Part shown: in pieces, positions 22,845 through 30,065 of the stretch
Position numbering within the stretch: the stretch's first letter is position 1
Layout of the letters: every line of letters begins with the position of its first letter
Source of the DNA: a virus
Strand: one strand, 5' to 3'
Virus record (IMG/VR): IMGVR_UViG_3300032805_000001
Span: 56,104 to 120,103 of that record
DNA length: 64,000 bases
Made by a program: the position numbers and the translations under genes
Notes under the pieces: generated by a model
Told to the model about the DNA's origin: nothing
The model's input: the letters and a program-made list of their open reading frames with translations, nothing else
The model's database searches: none

Positions 22845-23641
22845 GCGGCATCTCCGTACAGCGGCAGGAATCGGGTCTTGGGGTCGGGTTCGCGTTCGAT
22901 TGCAGCCTTGACGTAGGCGAATGGGTTGGCGACGGGCTGCCCGGCGAGGATCCGATCTCGCACCTTGGCGGCCCATTCGGCGCCGACGACGCGATCCGTG
23001 CGGTCGTAGAGGGTCTGAATGATCATGATCAAAATCGGATCATCGGGTACCCGATCGCTACGGTCCGCAGATTGATCACTTAGAGAAGTAATAGATCTAT
23101 CTATCTCTGACTCTGACTCTGCGATCGATACCCGATCCGACCCCGATCGGGTAGGCGATTCGCCCTCCCGATCGGGTACCCGATCACCTCCCGATCGGGT
23201 AGGCGGCTCGGGGTGAGGACAGAGGGGGCAGTCAGGGTCGATACGGCCCCGTCCGACATGCCACCGCTTGTGGTTGCCGAGCGAGCCACCCTTCCCCATC
23301 GCTGTGCGCGCCTCATGCGCCTCCTCGGCGCTGCGCTGATGCACCAGGTAGTCGTGGATGACGTAATCCCCGGGGCTGGGCTGCGGGCAGCGTTTGCAGT
23401 CATGCCCGGGTCCGTGCCAGAGGTCGTTGGCGAGCAGCAGTCTGGCGAGTTTCAGCGGCTGCTTGCGATCCGATAGGCGCGGCACCATGCCCTGGGGAAA
23501 GAACCCGTCGGTGAGGTTGCGGGAAGCGTAGGCCATGGCGCAGACGTGCAGCCACGCAGCGTCGCCGCCGACGGTGATGATTTTCCGGTTCTCAGGCAGA
23601 TCGTCGGCCATCCTGAAGTAGGTGCGGCTGTCACCGCCCAC
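22841..23641 (-). CDS. Phage replication initiator-like protein (helix-turn-helix, origin within gene)
   Basis: 266 residues. The N-terminal about 110 residues (TYFRMADDLPENRKIITVGGDAAWLHVCAMAYASRNLTDGFFPQGMVPRL) match the winged-helix/DnaD-like N-domain of phage replication proteins (pattern: 'D..P.h.KI...G..A..L.v....Y....LTDG'). A low-complexity linker (about 145-190) with repeated DRVPD/PTRSG is encoded by the iteron-like DNA at 23042-23206. The C-terminal helical domain (WAAKVRDRILAGQPVANPFAYVKAAIE) resembles the helicase-loader-contacting part of such proteins. Confidence 0.6.
   Translation of the reverse strand: MGGDSRTYFRMADDLPENRKIITVGGDAAWLHVCAMAYASRNLTDGFFPQGMVPRLSDRKQPLKLARLLLANDLWHGPGHDCKRCPQPSPGDYVIHDYLVHQRSAEEAHEARTAMGKGGSLGNHKRWHVGRGRIDPDCPLCPHPEPPTRSGGDRVPDREGESPTRSGSDRVSIAESESEIDRSITSLSDQSADRSDRVPDDPILIMIIQTLYDRTDRVVGAEWAAKVRDRILAGQPVANPFAYVKAAIEREPDPKTRFLPLYGDAA
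23042..23206. other. Putative replication origin: three identical iterons beside an AT-rich block
   Basis: CCCGATCGGGTA occurs exactly three times (23142-23153, 23167-23178, 23190-23201) at 25- and 23-bp spacing, with related half-sites at 23042-23057 (ATCGGGTACCCGATC) and 23127-23138. Between the two groups lies a 40-bp AT-rich stretch (about 23070-23110) in otherwise about 65-70% GC DNA. All of it is inside the replication-initiator reading frame, like the lambda ori inside gene O. Confidence 0.5.
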
Positions 23642-23674
23642 CTACGCCTCCCCTCTGGGTGTTGCCGATGATGT

Positions 23675-24397
23675 CTATCCCGGCGGCCACCTCACGAGGC
23701 ATGCCGTCGAACGTGAGCCTATACGTGCGCCGACGCATGGTGCAAGTCGCGCCGCTCCGCATGCGCATGGTAAGGTGATCCCAGTTGCGACCTGGATCGC
23801 GATAACGAGCATGTTGCGGACCTTGCGCCGCAGCACGCCAGCCCCGATAGTTGGAGCGTGGACGTGGTAGAGGAGCTGGTCGCCGAAGCGGCGGCAGCGA
23901 ACAAGGCAAAAGCGGCGTACGACGCCCACCTGAAGCGTGTCCGTGAACTGCTGCCCATCGTCCGGAAAGAACGCCCGGACCTGACAGTCGTCCGGCTGGA
24001 AGCCATGATCGGCCGCGCCTACGACCGGGGTACCATCTCCCGCTACACCGCCGAAGCGGCCGGTACCGCGAAGAAGGCAAAGCCCGGCCGTGAGCCGCAT
24101 CCCGCTTCCTGACCCGCCCACTAACGCCACCGCCCCCTCATCCCGCACTACCCGCACCTCTGCCGGGTCCGTGACCTCATCCAGGTCCCGGGTGCTGACT
24201 TTCCACACCTCACCGCGATCCGCGATGAGCACCTCAACCCACCCGGTCCTTCTGCCGATGACTCCCGACACTCCGAGCACCCTGGCGTCGCCGGTGAACC
24301 CCTTACAGGCAGCTTCAGCGCCGGCGAGGAGAGCGGTGAGCCGCCCATCCTGGGATGCGGGGAGGACCGGTGGCGGCAGGAGGGCGGGGGCGGTCAT
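23675..24397 (-). CDS. Unknown protein; N-terminal 105 codons convincing, C-terminal part doubtful
   Basis: Full open frame 240 residues. Residues 1-105 (TALLAGAEAACKGFTGDARVL...GWVEVLIADRGEVWKVSTRDLDEV) have good codon use and couple to the gene at 24394 by overlap. From about 24110 to 23858 the frame is antisense to a better plus-strand gene (23858-24112), and the last 60 residues are Cys/Arg-rich and unlikely. A sequence loss or frameshift near 24090, or overlapping convergent genes, could explain this. Confidence 0.45.
   Translation of the reverse strand: MTAPALLPPPVLPASQDGRLTALLAGAEAACKGFTGDARVLGVSGVIGRRTGWVEVLIADRGEVWKVSTRDLDEVTDPAEVRVVRDEGAVALVGGSGSGMRLTAGLCLLRGTGRFGGVAGDGTPVVGAADHGFQPDDCQVRAFFPDDGQQFTDTLQVGVVRRFCLVRCRRFGDQLLYHVHAPTIGAGVLRRKVRNMLVIAIQVATGITLPCACGAARLAPCVGARIGSRSTACLVRWPPG
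23858..24112 (+). CDS. Small helical DNA-binding-like protein (lone plus-strand gene)
   Basis: 84 residues from GTG. Strong actinomycete codon bias on the plus strand. The long helix VAEAAAANKAKAAYDAHLKRVRELLPIVRKERPDLTVVRLEAMIGRAYDRGTISRYTA ends in a helix-turn-helix-like segment of the sort seen in sigma-factor region 4 relatives. It is the only plus-strand gene between 17.5 and 29.9 kb, and GTTGGAG lies just upstream. It could be a regulator of the opposing operon. Confidence 0.55.
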   Translation: MDVVEELVAEAAAANKAKAAYDAHLKRVRELLPIVRKERPDLTVVRLEAMIGRAYDRGTISRYTAEAAGTAKKAKPGREPHPAS

Positions 24398-24642
24398 GCG
24401 GCGTCCTGCCAGAGTGCGAGCTGCCCGGCCTGCGGCGGCTCGCGGGCATCAAGCCAGTTAGTGACAGCGGCGTAGTCGGCGGGCCTGCCGGGAAACCGGG
24501 TCCGCGGGTCGTTGACCTGGGCGGCGAGGATGCGCCGCATCGCGGGCACGATCGGGTCGTCCCAGGCGGCGATGGCGGTGCGCCCGTCAGGGAGGTGGGA
24601 GCACACCCAGTGGCCCGGCGGGAGGTCGCGGATGCTGGTCAT
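24394..24642 (-). CDS. Phage early protein, function unknown
   Basis: 82 residues with SIRDLPPGHWVCSHLPDGRTAIAAWDD and a helical tail ending LALWQDAA. Overlaps both neighbours as ATGA. No family recognised. Confidence 0.55.
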   Translation of the reverse strand: MTSIRDLPPGHWVCSHLPDGRTAIAAWDDPIVPAMRRILAAQVNDPRTRFPGRPADYAAVTNWLDAREPPQAGQLALWQDAA

Positions 24643-25052
24643 GCTGTTCTCGCCGCGAGCCGGCTGATAGCGGTGAGCTCGCGCGCCATCCGCCCCGACA
24701 GATAATCCCCGGGCCTCCAGACCGACCAGTCCTGCCCTGCTGCTGTGAGCGCTTCTCCCATTGCCTGCTGTGCCGGGGACAGTTTCCCTTTGGCTGTTTT
24801 CAGTTCCCGCCAGAGGATGCCGTCAGAGCCCACTAGGAGATCGTCGGGGACGCCGGGGGTGGTACCGCGGCTGGAATAGACGTGGATGCGGATGACGCCG
24901 AGGTCGTTGCAGATGGCCCGGACGTGTTCCTCGAGTTCCGCTTCGCTCATCGCCGCGGCGAGCGCGTCCCGGCCGTCTGCTGACCCGGCGGCGGAAGACC
25001 TGCCCCTTCCCCTGAGCTGGCCTTCCGCCACCGGGAGTTCTGGGGTGTTCAC
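24639..25052 (-). CDS. VRR-NUC domain nuclease
   Basis: 137 residues from GTG 25052 (overlapping the upstream TGA); the open frame further upstream reads as shadow. MSEAELEEHVRAICNDLGVIRIHVYSSRGTTPGVPDDLLVGSDGILWRELKTAKGKLSPAQQAMGEAL is a textbook VRR-NUC: E...G-x-PD...E-x-K plus Q. Phage VRR-NUC proteins act on branched DNA and Holliday junctions in recombination. Consistent with the ERF annealing protein 2 kb upstream. Confidence 0.85.
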   Translation of the reverse strand: MNTPELPVAEGQLRGRGRSSAAGSADGRDALAAAMSEAELEEHVRAICNDLGVIRIHVYSSRGTTPGVPDDLLVGSDGILWRELKTAKGKLSPAQQAMGEALTAAGQDWSVWRPGDYLSGRMARELTAISRLAARTA

Positions 25053-25321
25053 GGTTCCGCGCCCACGGGTACCGGTTCCCGTTCCGCGGCGAGACGTGCC
25101 CGCGCCGCGTCTCGCTGTTCGATCGAGCGGGTGATCCGCTGCCATTCGCGTACCAGGACAGCCGCCTCGGCGAGGAGCACACCGTCGCTCCACGGGGCGC
25201 CTAGCACGTGGAGTGTTGCCGGGTCGCAGGCTTCGGTGACTTTGGCGCGGATCCGGCTCATGATGAGGTCGCGGCGTTCAACGTCGGTGACTTTCACCCT
25301 GTACTTGTCGTCGCCCCTCAT
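25049..25321 (-). CDS. Phage early protein, function unknown
   Basis: 90 residues from ATG 25321, overlapping both neighbours. KYRVKVTDVERRDLIMSRIRAKVTEACDPATLHVLG, then a coiled-coil-like tail (REWQRITRSIEQRDAARARLAAER). No motif recognised. Confidence 0.5.
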   Translation of the reverse strand: MRGDDKYRVKVTDVERRDLIMSRIRAKVTEACDPATLHVLGAPWSDGVLLAEAAVLVREWQRITRSIEQRDAARARLAAEREPVPVGAEP

Positions 25322-25485
25322 GCGGGTACCAGGTCGATCCACCGGGTGCCTGAGGCCGGGCATGGTTCGCCTGTGGTGTCGTTGTGCCTGGCGACCACGA
25401 ACGGGTCTGTGGGGGTGCCGGAGCCGCCTAGCAGGGTCCGTTCGCGGCAGGTGAAGCAGATGTGCACGGTCATGTCCGCGGTCAT
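25318..25485 (-). CDS. Small Cys-pair protein
   Basis: 55 residues (MTADMTVHICFTCRERTLLGG...), start set by GAAAGGA upstream. An ICFTC pair and a terminal GEPCPASGTRWIDLVPA suggest a zinc knuckle with a second half at the C-terminus. Function unknown. Confidence 0.55.
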   Translation of the reverse strand: MTADMTVHICFTCRERTLLGGSGTPTDPFVVARHNDTTGEPCPASGTRWIDLVPA

Positions 25486-25520
25486 GTCGGGGGTCCTTTC
25501 GGGGGTACGGAGCGGGCGGT

Positions 25521-26045
25521 TCACGCGGCCGATCCTCCGTCCGGCTCGTAGTCGATCCACTCGCCTGTGCATGTGGGCCAGACGCGGACCCCGCTGCCGT
25601 CTTCGTAGCCGTGCACGAGAACGGGCAGCAGGCCGGGGAGGCGTGCCGCGCCGGGGACGATGAGTCCTTCGGCGAGGGCGAAGAACCGTTCCCGGTGGGC
25701 GAGTTCATGGCCGGCCACGCACAAGCTCACGAGATTGCAGCAGCAGTCCGCGTGGGCGCGGGTGTCGCCGCCGTGGCCTTTGAGCCGGCGGTGGTGCTGG
25801 TGTTTGGCGGGGAGCCCGCAGTGCACGCATAGGCCGAGGTCTCGTCTGGTGACGAGACGCCGGATGTCCGGGGGGATCGTGTCGCGTGGTGCGGTGCGGC
25901 GGGCGGTTTCCAGTTTGATGACGGGCGCGAGATGCTGCCCGGTGATCTTGGTGACCGTGCCGGGCTGCCTGGTGCGGGACAGTCCGCTGGTGCGGGACAG
26001 TCCCTTGTAACCCTCGCTGGGACGGAGGGGTGTTGTGCGGTTCAC
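25521..26045 (-). CDS. HNH endonuclease
   Basis: 174 residues from GTG preceded by GGAGG. The HNH core CVHCGLPAKHQHHRRLKGHGGDTRAHADCCCNLVSLCVAGHELAHRER shows the H-x-H/N/H scaffold and three Cys pairs of phage-type HNH nucleases; in tailed phages HNH proteins often assist terminase cleavage, but none is annotated here, so this copy may act in replication or recombination. The N-terminal 45 residues are basic and unstructured. 35 bp separate it from the next gene, wider than the other overlaps. Confidence 0.85.
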   Translation of the reverse strand: MNRTTPLRPSEGYKGLSRTSGLSRTRQPGTVTKITGQHLAPVIKLETARRTAPRDTIPPDIRRLVTRRDLGLCVHCGLPAKHQHHRRLKGHGGDTRAHADCCCNLVSLCVAGHELAHRERFFALAEGLIVPGAARLPGLLPVLVHGYEDGSGVRVWPTCTGEWIDYEPDGGSAA

Positions 26046-26161
26046 CAGAGCACCTCCAGGTGGCATCCGTGCTCACAGGGCGGCCCGTCGCAGGCCTCAC
26101 AGTCGCCTGCGCCGCAGGTCTCGGGGTTGATCAGGGTGGCTGGTTCCGGGTCGCGGTGCAT
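26042..26161 (-). CDS. Cys-rich peptide, possible
   Basis: 39 residues (MHRDPEPATLINPETCGAGDCEACDGPPCEHGCHLEVLW) with five cysteines (C-x-G-x-DC-x-x-C, PPC-x-x-GC), ATG and TGA overlapping both neighbours. Size and Cys pattern fit a zinc-binding phage peptide; no homologue named. Confidence 0.45.
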   Translation of the reverse strand: MHRDPEPATLINPETCGAGDCEACDGPPCEHGCHLEVLW

Positions 26162-26544
26162 CACGCCCCCGCCCCGGCCATCTCGTAGGCCTGCCGCACG
26201 CTGGCCCCGAGCGAGCGGACGATTTCGGCTTGGTCGCGGAGCACCCGCAGATGGTCTTGTGCGGATTCGCGGGTGACGACGGCCCGGTCGTAGGTGAACT
26301 GAAGGTCGGTCACCTTGTCGTCGACCCAGGCGTCCCGTTCGGCGGTGGTGACACCGCCGCGGGTGACTTTGGGTGCCTGCCCGGACAGGAGAGCCCGGCG
26401 GCGGGCCCGGTTCAGTTCATGCTTGGCGTCAACTTCGACGTCGCGGGCCTGCGCGAGGGCTTGCTGCGCGCGGGTCAGGTCGGTGACGAGGCTGCGAAGT
26501 TTCGCTTCCACCGCCAGCGGCGTCAAAGGCTCAGCCGCGGTCAT
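26161..26544 (-). CDS. Phage protein, likely helical
   Basis: 127 residues, coiled-coil heavy: LTPLAVEAKLRSLVTDLTRAQQALAQARDVEVDAKHELNRARRR, then AERDAWVDDKVTDLQFTYDRAVVTRESAQDHLRVLRDQAEIVRSL. Similar proteins sit next to ERF/RecT recombination genes in actinophages. Role unknown; an ERF accessory is plausible from position only. Confidence 0.6.
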   Translation of the reverse strand: MTAAEPLTPLAVEAKLRSLVTDLTRAQQALAQARDVEVDAKHELNRARRRALLSGQAPKVTRGGVTTAERDAWVDDKVTDLQFTYDRAVVTRESAQDHLRVLRDQAEIVRSLGASVRQAYEMAGAGA

Positions 26545-27077
26545 GCTGCCCTCGGCTCACCCTGGTCCGCGGAATCCTCAGCCGGGCCGGGGAGGAGCTC
26601 GGCGGGGGCGACGAGGTTCACGCCCTGCAGGTCGCCGTTCCGCCACGCCTCCGCGATGGCTTCCCTGCCGCTGGTCTCGAACCGGATCGACACGTACGGC
26701 TTCGACTCGCCGACCTCAATACCCGGCACCACTTCCCCGGTAGCCGGGTCGATCGCCCTGCCGGCTTTCTTTGCCGCGTCGGTCAGCTTCTTGACGTAAC
26801 TGGGCCGGATGACCATTTCCACTTCGCCGGGATGGTTGGCGAGCACCCACGCCATCAGCAGTTCCTCGCTGGCGACGTAAGCGGAGTGACCTTCCCCGCC
26901 GGCCATGGACACTGTGGCGACCTTCGTGCCGTCGGGCAGGCGCGCGGCAGCCCGGTTGGTTTCCGTCGCGGTGAAGCTCGCTTCAGCTTGCAGTTTGAGA
27001 GTTTTGAGGCGGTCGCTGATGAGGTCGCCGAGGGCCTTGACGACGACTGCCTGCATTGCGGTTTCGCTGAGTTTCAC
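26541..27077 (-). CDS. Phage recombination-region protein (partner of ERF)
   Basis: 178 residues. MQAVVVKALGDLISDRLKTLKLQAEASFTATETNRAAARLPDGTKVATVSMAGGEGHSAYVASEELLMAWVLANHPGEVEMVIRPSYVK is a strongly conserved-looking domain I associate with actinophage ERF neighbourhoods, but I cannot name the family. Overlaps the ERF stop, so co-translation with it is likely. Confidence 0.65.
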   Translation of the reverse strand: MKLSETAMQAVVVKALGDLISDRLKTLKLQAEASFTATETNRAAARLPDGTKVATVSMAGGEGHSAYVASEELLMAWVLANHPGEVEMVIRPSYVKKLTDAAKKAGRAIDPATGEVVPGIEVGESKPYVSIRFETSGREAIAEAWRNGDLQGVNLVAPAELLPGPAEDSADQGEPRAA

Positions 27078-27955
27078 GCCGCCCCCTTGGCTGCTGCCTG
27101 CTCGTTCATGACGGCGGCCACCTTGGCGGCGATCAGGCCTTCAAGACCTTTCCGGTCCGCCGGCGTGCAGGTGCCGTCGTTGAAGGCCGCAACGACCTTT
27201 CCCCAGACTTTGGTGCCGTCTTCCCGGCTACTGATGCCATCGATCTCGCGCTCGATCACCTCAAGCCAGGCGGGAGCTGACTGTGCGGGTTCCGGCCGGG
27301 TGGCGTGCGGTTTGGGATCCGGTCCCGGCACGGGTGCGAGCGCCCGGGGTGCTGCCTCTTGGGTGCCGTCGCTGTTTCCGGTGTCACTGTCCGTGGTGGC
27401 CTGTGCGGCAGGCTTAGCGGTGTGGGCGCGCGATGGGTTCTGCTGCGTCCAGGGCCGGGCTGGTGCCGCGTTTTCAAACACGTCCCCCGCCGACTGGCGG
27501 TAGGACTGCTCGGCTGCCCCGGCGTCGTCGTCGTCGCCGTCCGGTGCGACCCCGGTCACGGCGCACAGAGAGTACCGGCGGGCATACGTGATCGCCCCGC
27601 CGATCGCCTGTGGCGTCCCGTTTGACGGCAGCGGGTACACACCCTCATCGGTCTCGCCGGAGATGTGTGTGAGCTTGTACACGAGAACGAACTGCCCGTC
27701 GATCAGGGTCGGTTTGGATGTGAATGCGAGGCCATGCTTGGCGAGCCTCGGGAGAACCGCCTGGGACACGTCGGCAAGGTCGGCGTACTTGTACGTGTAG
27801 CCCTGCTTGCCGTCCTTGCCGGGAACCTTGGCGGTCTCGCCCTTGCCGATTCTCGGCAGGTCGGCTTGCAGGGCGGCGAGGGCCGCAAACAGGTTGTCTT
27901 GTGCGCTCACGCTGTCACCTTCTTCCCGGGTCGTGGCCGTGCTGGGTGCGCTCAT
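27074..27955 (-). CDS. ERF-family single-strand annealing protein
   Basis: 293 residues from ATG 27955 (MSAPSTATTREEGDSV...). The ERF core is evident: NLFAALAALQADLPRIGKGETAKVPGKDGKQGYTYKYADLADVSQAVLPRLAKHGLAFTSKPTL, then LVYKLTHISGETDEGVYPLPSNGTPQAIGGAITYARRYSLCAVTGVAPDGDDDD. Such proteins anneal single strands and, with a nuclease like the VRR-NUC here, drive phage homologous recombination. A long low-complexity Ala/Pro linker (about 140-240) precedes a C-terminal helical domain (APAWLEVIEREIDGISSREDGTKVWGKVVAAFNDGT). Confidence 0.9.
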   Translation of the reverse strand: MSAPSTATTREEGDSVSAQDNLFAALAALQADLPRIGKGETAKVPGKDGKQGYTYKYADLADVSQAVLPRLAKHGLAFTSKPTLIDGQFVLVYKLTHISGETDEGVYPLPSNGTPQAIGGAITYARRYSLCAVTGVAPDGDDDDAGAAEQSYRQSAGDVFENAAPARPWTQQNPSRAHTAKPAAQATTDSDTGNSDGTQEAAPRALAPVPGPDPKPHATRPEPAQSAPAWLEVIEREIDGISSREDGTKVWGKVVAAFNDGTCTPADRKGLEGLIAAKVAAVMNEQAAAKGAA

Positions 27956-27959
27956 GCCG

Positions 27960-28358
27960 TCACCGGCCTTTCCGGGGCGATGGAGGTGATGACTTCTCCG
28001 GGGCGATGGAGGTGATAACTTCCGGGATGCGCCACTCGCCGTCTGCCTGCTCGCACGTGTCTTTGCGGTAGGCGGCAAGTTCGACTTTCACGCCGTGAAG
28101 GTCACCGTCCAGGTAGAGGTAGGCGTCCTGGTCGCCTCCTTCGCGGTAGGTGTCGATCCGGCTGGTGAAAGCGCACGGAATTGCCTGCATCGCGTACCGC
28201 ATCTCGGTCACCGGGTCTGGCGAGCTGAGATAGTGAAAGGTGATGGGGCTAACTGCTCCCTGGTACGGGAGCGGCAGGTCGTTGTTCTGGTCGATCGCGT
28301 CGGCGAGGGCACGCAGGCCCCTTGTGAAGGCTTCCCGGCTGGCTGGTTGCCTGGCCAT
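27960..28358 (-). CDS. Phage protein with repeat-altered C-terminus
   Basis: 132 residues; ATG 28358 overlaps the next gene's stop. The core (EAFTRGLRALADAIDQNNDLPLPYQGAVSPITFHYLSSPDPVTEMRYAMQAI...DTYREGGDQDAYLYLDGDLHGVKVELAAYRKDTCEQ) reads as a genuine domain. The last about 18 residues are encoded by a 26-bp tandem repeat at 27971-28022, so the original C-terminus may have been shifted. Confidence 0.6.
   Translation of the reverse strand: MARQPASREAFTRGLRALADAIDQNNDLPLPYQGAVSPITFHYLSSPDPVTEMRYAMQAIPCAFTSRIDTYREGGDQDAYLYLDGDLHGVKVELAAYRKDTCEQADGEWRIPEVITSIAPEKSSPPSPRKGR
27971..28022. repeat. 26-bp tandem duplication
   Basis: Two adjacent 26-bp units (27971-27996 and 27997-28022) differ at one base. 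Because 26 is not a multiple of 3, the duplication shifts the frame of the gene at 27960-28358 near its 3' end. Confidence 0.85.
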
Positions 28359-28852
28359 CAGGCGGCTCCCCCTTCGATCGCGGCGATGGGATGGACACCG
28401 AAACTGGCTTCGTACCGGCGGGCGCACCGCGGGCACCGCCACACCGCCCCGAACAGGTCCTGCCGCCACCCGCACCGCTCGCTGGCCGCGTACAAGCCGG
28501 CGAACCCGTCAGCGTTGGTGTCGCGGAACTCACGTGAGCACCCAAAACACCGGATGCCGAAGCGGAAGTCGCTCAGGCGGGGGGTGCATTGCACGCCGTC
28601 CCGGCAGGCGGAGAAGATCGGCGGTTCCTGGGAGACGTGCCGGGGCCGGTACGGGGCGGGCACGGTCTGCGTGTCAGCTATCGACCCTGGTTCGGGAGGG
28701 AACGCGCTGAGAGGAAGGACCGTGACCGGGCCGTAAAGCATCTGGGTCGCGGCACCGTCCACCAGAACGGCGGGAAACTGGCGGGCGGATGCGGCAGTGC
28801 GGGCGGTCACGGCTTCCGGGGTGTGCCTGCCGCGCCGCGCCCGGAACCTCAT
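28358..28852 (-). CDS. Phage protein with two CxxC zinc motifs
   Basis: 164 residues. CTPRLSDFRFGIRCFGCSREFRDTNADGF, then CGWRQDLFGAVWRCPRCARRYEASFGVHPIAAIEGG: CFGC and CPRC likely form zinc ribbons. The N-terminal part (RFRARRGRHTPEAVTARTAA) is basic. Function unknown; possible nucleic-acid-binding early protein. Confidence 0.6.
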   Translation of the reverse strand: MRFRARRGRHTPEAVTARTAASARQFPAVLVDGAATQMLYGPVTVLPLSAFPPEPGSIADTQTVPAPYRPRHVSQEPPIFSACRDGVQCTPRLSDFRFGIRCFGCSREFRDTNADGFAGLYAASERCGWRQDLFGAVWRCPRCARRYEASFGVHPIAAIEGGAA

Positions 28853-29121
28853 GCCGCAGCCCCCACGTCCGTGAGGTCGGGCACGAGCATCTCCCATTCG
28901 ACGGGGGCGGCCGTGTCCCGGCCCGCGTAGAACGCGGCGAGGTCCCGTGCTTGCGGCGGCAGGGCAACAGTCGCCTGGCTGCCGCCGGGGATGCGGAAGA
29001 CCACACGGTCGCCGCAGTCGATGATGATGGTGCCGCGCGGCACTGTCCTGCTGAGCGCGAGCACGATCGCGTCACCGGCCACGATGTCTTCGGCTGTCAT
29101 GGCCACCCGTGCGGTTCTCAT
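28849..29121 (-). CDS. Phage early protein, function unknown
   Basis: 90 residues from ATG 29121. A beta-rich core (MTAEDIVAGDAIVLALSRTVPRGTIIIDCGDRVVFRIPGGSQATVALP) that could be a small OB-like or Tudor-like fold. Overlaps both neighbours. No family recognised. Confidence 0.55.
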   Translation of the reverse strand: MRTARVAMTAEDIVAGDAIVLALSRTVPRGTIIIDCGDRVVFRIPGGSQATVALPPQARDLAAFYAGRDTAAPVEWEMLVPDLTDVGAAA

Positions 29122-29396
29122 GCCGCCGGCTTCCCGTGCCGCTGCTGCTGCAGCGTGGCGACGGTCATGGTGGCGGCGAGCAGGTCGCGGACTTCGCGTT
29201 CCCTGTACCGGCGGTGGCCGCCGAGCGTGCGGACACACGAGATCCTGCCCGCCTTCGCCCACCTGGTGACTGTCTTCGGGTCGACCCGGAAGATCGTCGC
29301 GACTTCGGTTGGCGTCAGCAGCGGCCCGTTTTCGTCGGCGAGGGACGGGGCGGGGGGCGGGGTGGGGGATGGGACGGAAGCAAGAACCTTAGCCAT
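29118..29396 (-). CDS. MerR/BldC-like helix-turn-helix protein (excisionase-like)
   Basis: 92 residues. LLTPTEVATIFRVDPKTVTRWAKAGRISCVRTLGGHRRYREREVRDLLA is the BldC/MerR-superfamily winged-helix motif used by phage excisionases and by the developmental regulator BldC. Pro-rich N-terminus; helical C-terminus. Its place just upstream of the early operon and downstream of the repressor gene fits an excisionase or early activator. Confidence 0.85.
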   Translation of the reverse strand: MAKVLASVPSPTPPPAPSLADENGPLLTPTEVATIFRVDPKTVTRWAKAGRISCVRTLGGHRRYREREVRDLLAATMTVATLQQQRHGKPAA

Positions 29397-29482
29397 GAGG
29401 CTTCTTCCCTTTCGCTGGTAAAGTTGGTGCGCGGCTTCTTCCCGCACCAATGCCTCCCGGTTGCGCGGGGGGCATTGACTTT

Positions 29483-29608
29483 TCAGGCGGCCTCCGGGAT
29501 GCGGAGGATGAGCGCTGTTTCCTGCGCGGGCGTGAACGGGGGGTAGCTGTCCACTTCGGCGCGGATGCGTTCTTGATCCTCGGGCGGCAGGCTGCTCAGG
29601 GCCTTCAT
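29483..29608 (-). CDS. 41-residue protein, possible
   Basis: MKALSSLPPEDQERIRAEVDSYPPFTPAQETALILRIPEAA: an acidic helix plus a short C-terminal segment. ATG overlaps the repressor stop (29605). Plausible by coupling and codon use; no motif. Confidence 0.45.
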   Translation of the reverse strand: MKALSSLPPEDQERIRAEVDSYPPFTPAQETALILRIPEAA

Positions 29609-29865
29609 GCCGCGTCGGCGGTGTCGGTTTCTTCGGGGTTTTCTTCGCCGTCGTCCCTGACGATGGCGGAATAGTCCACTTTGAGGGCGTTGGCGATCTG
29701 ATGCATGAACACCTTGCTGGTGTTTGGCTCACGGCCCTCGATGTTCCAGATGGACTGCGGGTGCCTGCCGATCTTGCGCGCGAGCTGAGGCACGGTGATT
29801 CCGCGTTCCTCGCGGAGGCGGCGCAGCTCTGCTCCGTTCGGCTTTATTGTTCGGACTGGAGGCAT
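29605..29865 (-). CDS. XRE-family repressor (Cro/CI-type HTH)
   Basis: 86 residues; the ATG at 29865 is preferred because a promoter (TTGCGC-18 bp-TATTCT) puts the start about 6 bases after the -10, i.e. a leaderless message. GAELRRLREERGITVPQLARKIGRHPQSIWNIEGREPNTSKVFMHQIANALKVDY is a clear helix-turn-helix of the phage repressor type. It faces the gene at 30066 across a compact divergent control region, the usual lysogeny-switch layout. Confidence 0.85.
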   Translation of the reverse strand: MPPVRTIKPNGAELRRLREERGITVPQLARKIGRHPQSIWNIEGREPNTSKVFMHQIANALKVDYSAIVRDDGEENPEETDTADAA

Positions 29866-30065
29866 GTCACGAGAATATGAGACAAGTTGAGCTAAGCGCA
29901 AGTAGGACATGCCGTGAGTTGGAGAGGACCGATGATGCTCAAGTCAACTCTGAGCAACTAAGACCCGGGATACGCTGCTAAAACTTTGATAGAGTCGCGG
30001 ACACTTGACGACTCTCAATCCCTCATACAGAGTCATACAGAGGGCAAACCAGAGGAGTTGCGTGA
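29866..30065. promoter_or_regulatory. Divergent control region between repressor and early plus-strand gene
   Basis: Contains the minus promoter (-35 at 29896-29901, -10 at 29872-29877) and, toward the plus gene, a perfect tandem repeat TCATACAGAG at 30023-30032 and 30033-30042, one helical turn apart, preceded by TTGACG at 30005. Several GAGTC/GACTC half-sites lie nearby. Repressor operators are expected here; exact sites need footprinting. Confidence 0.5.
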
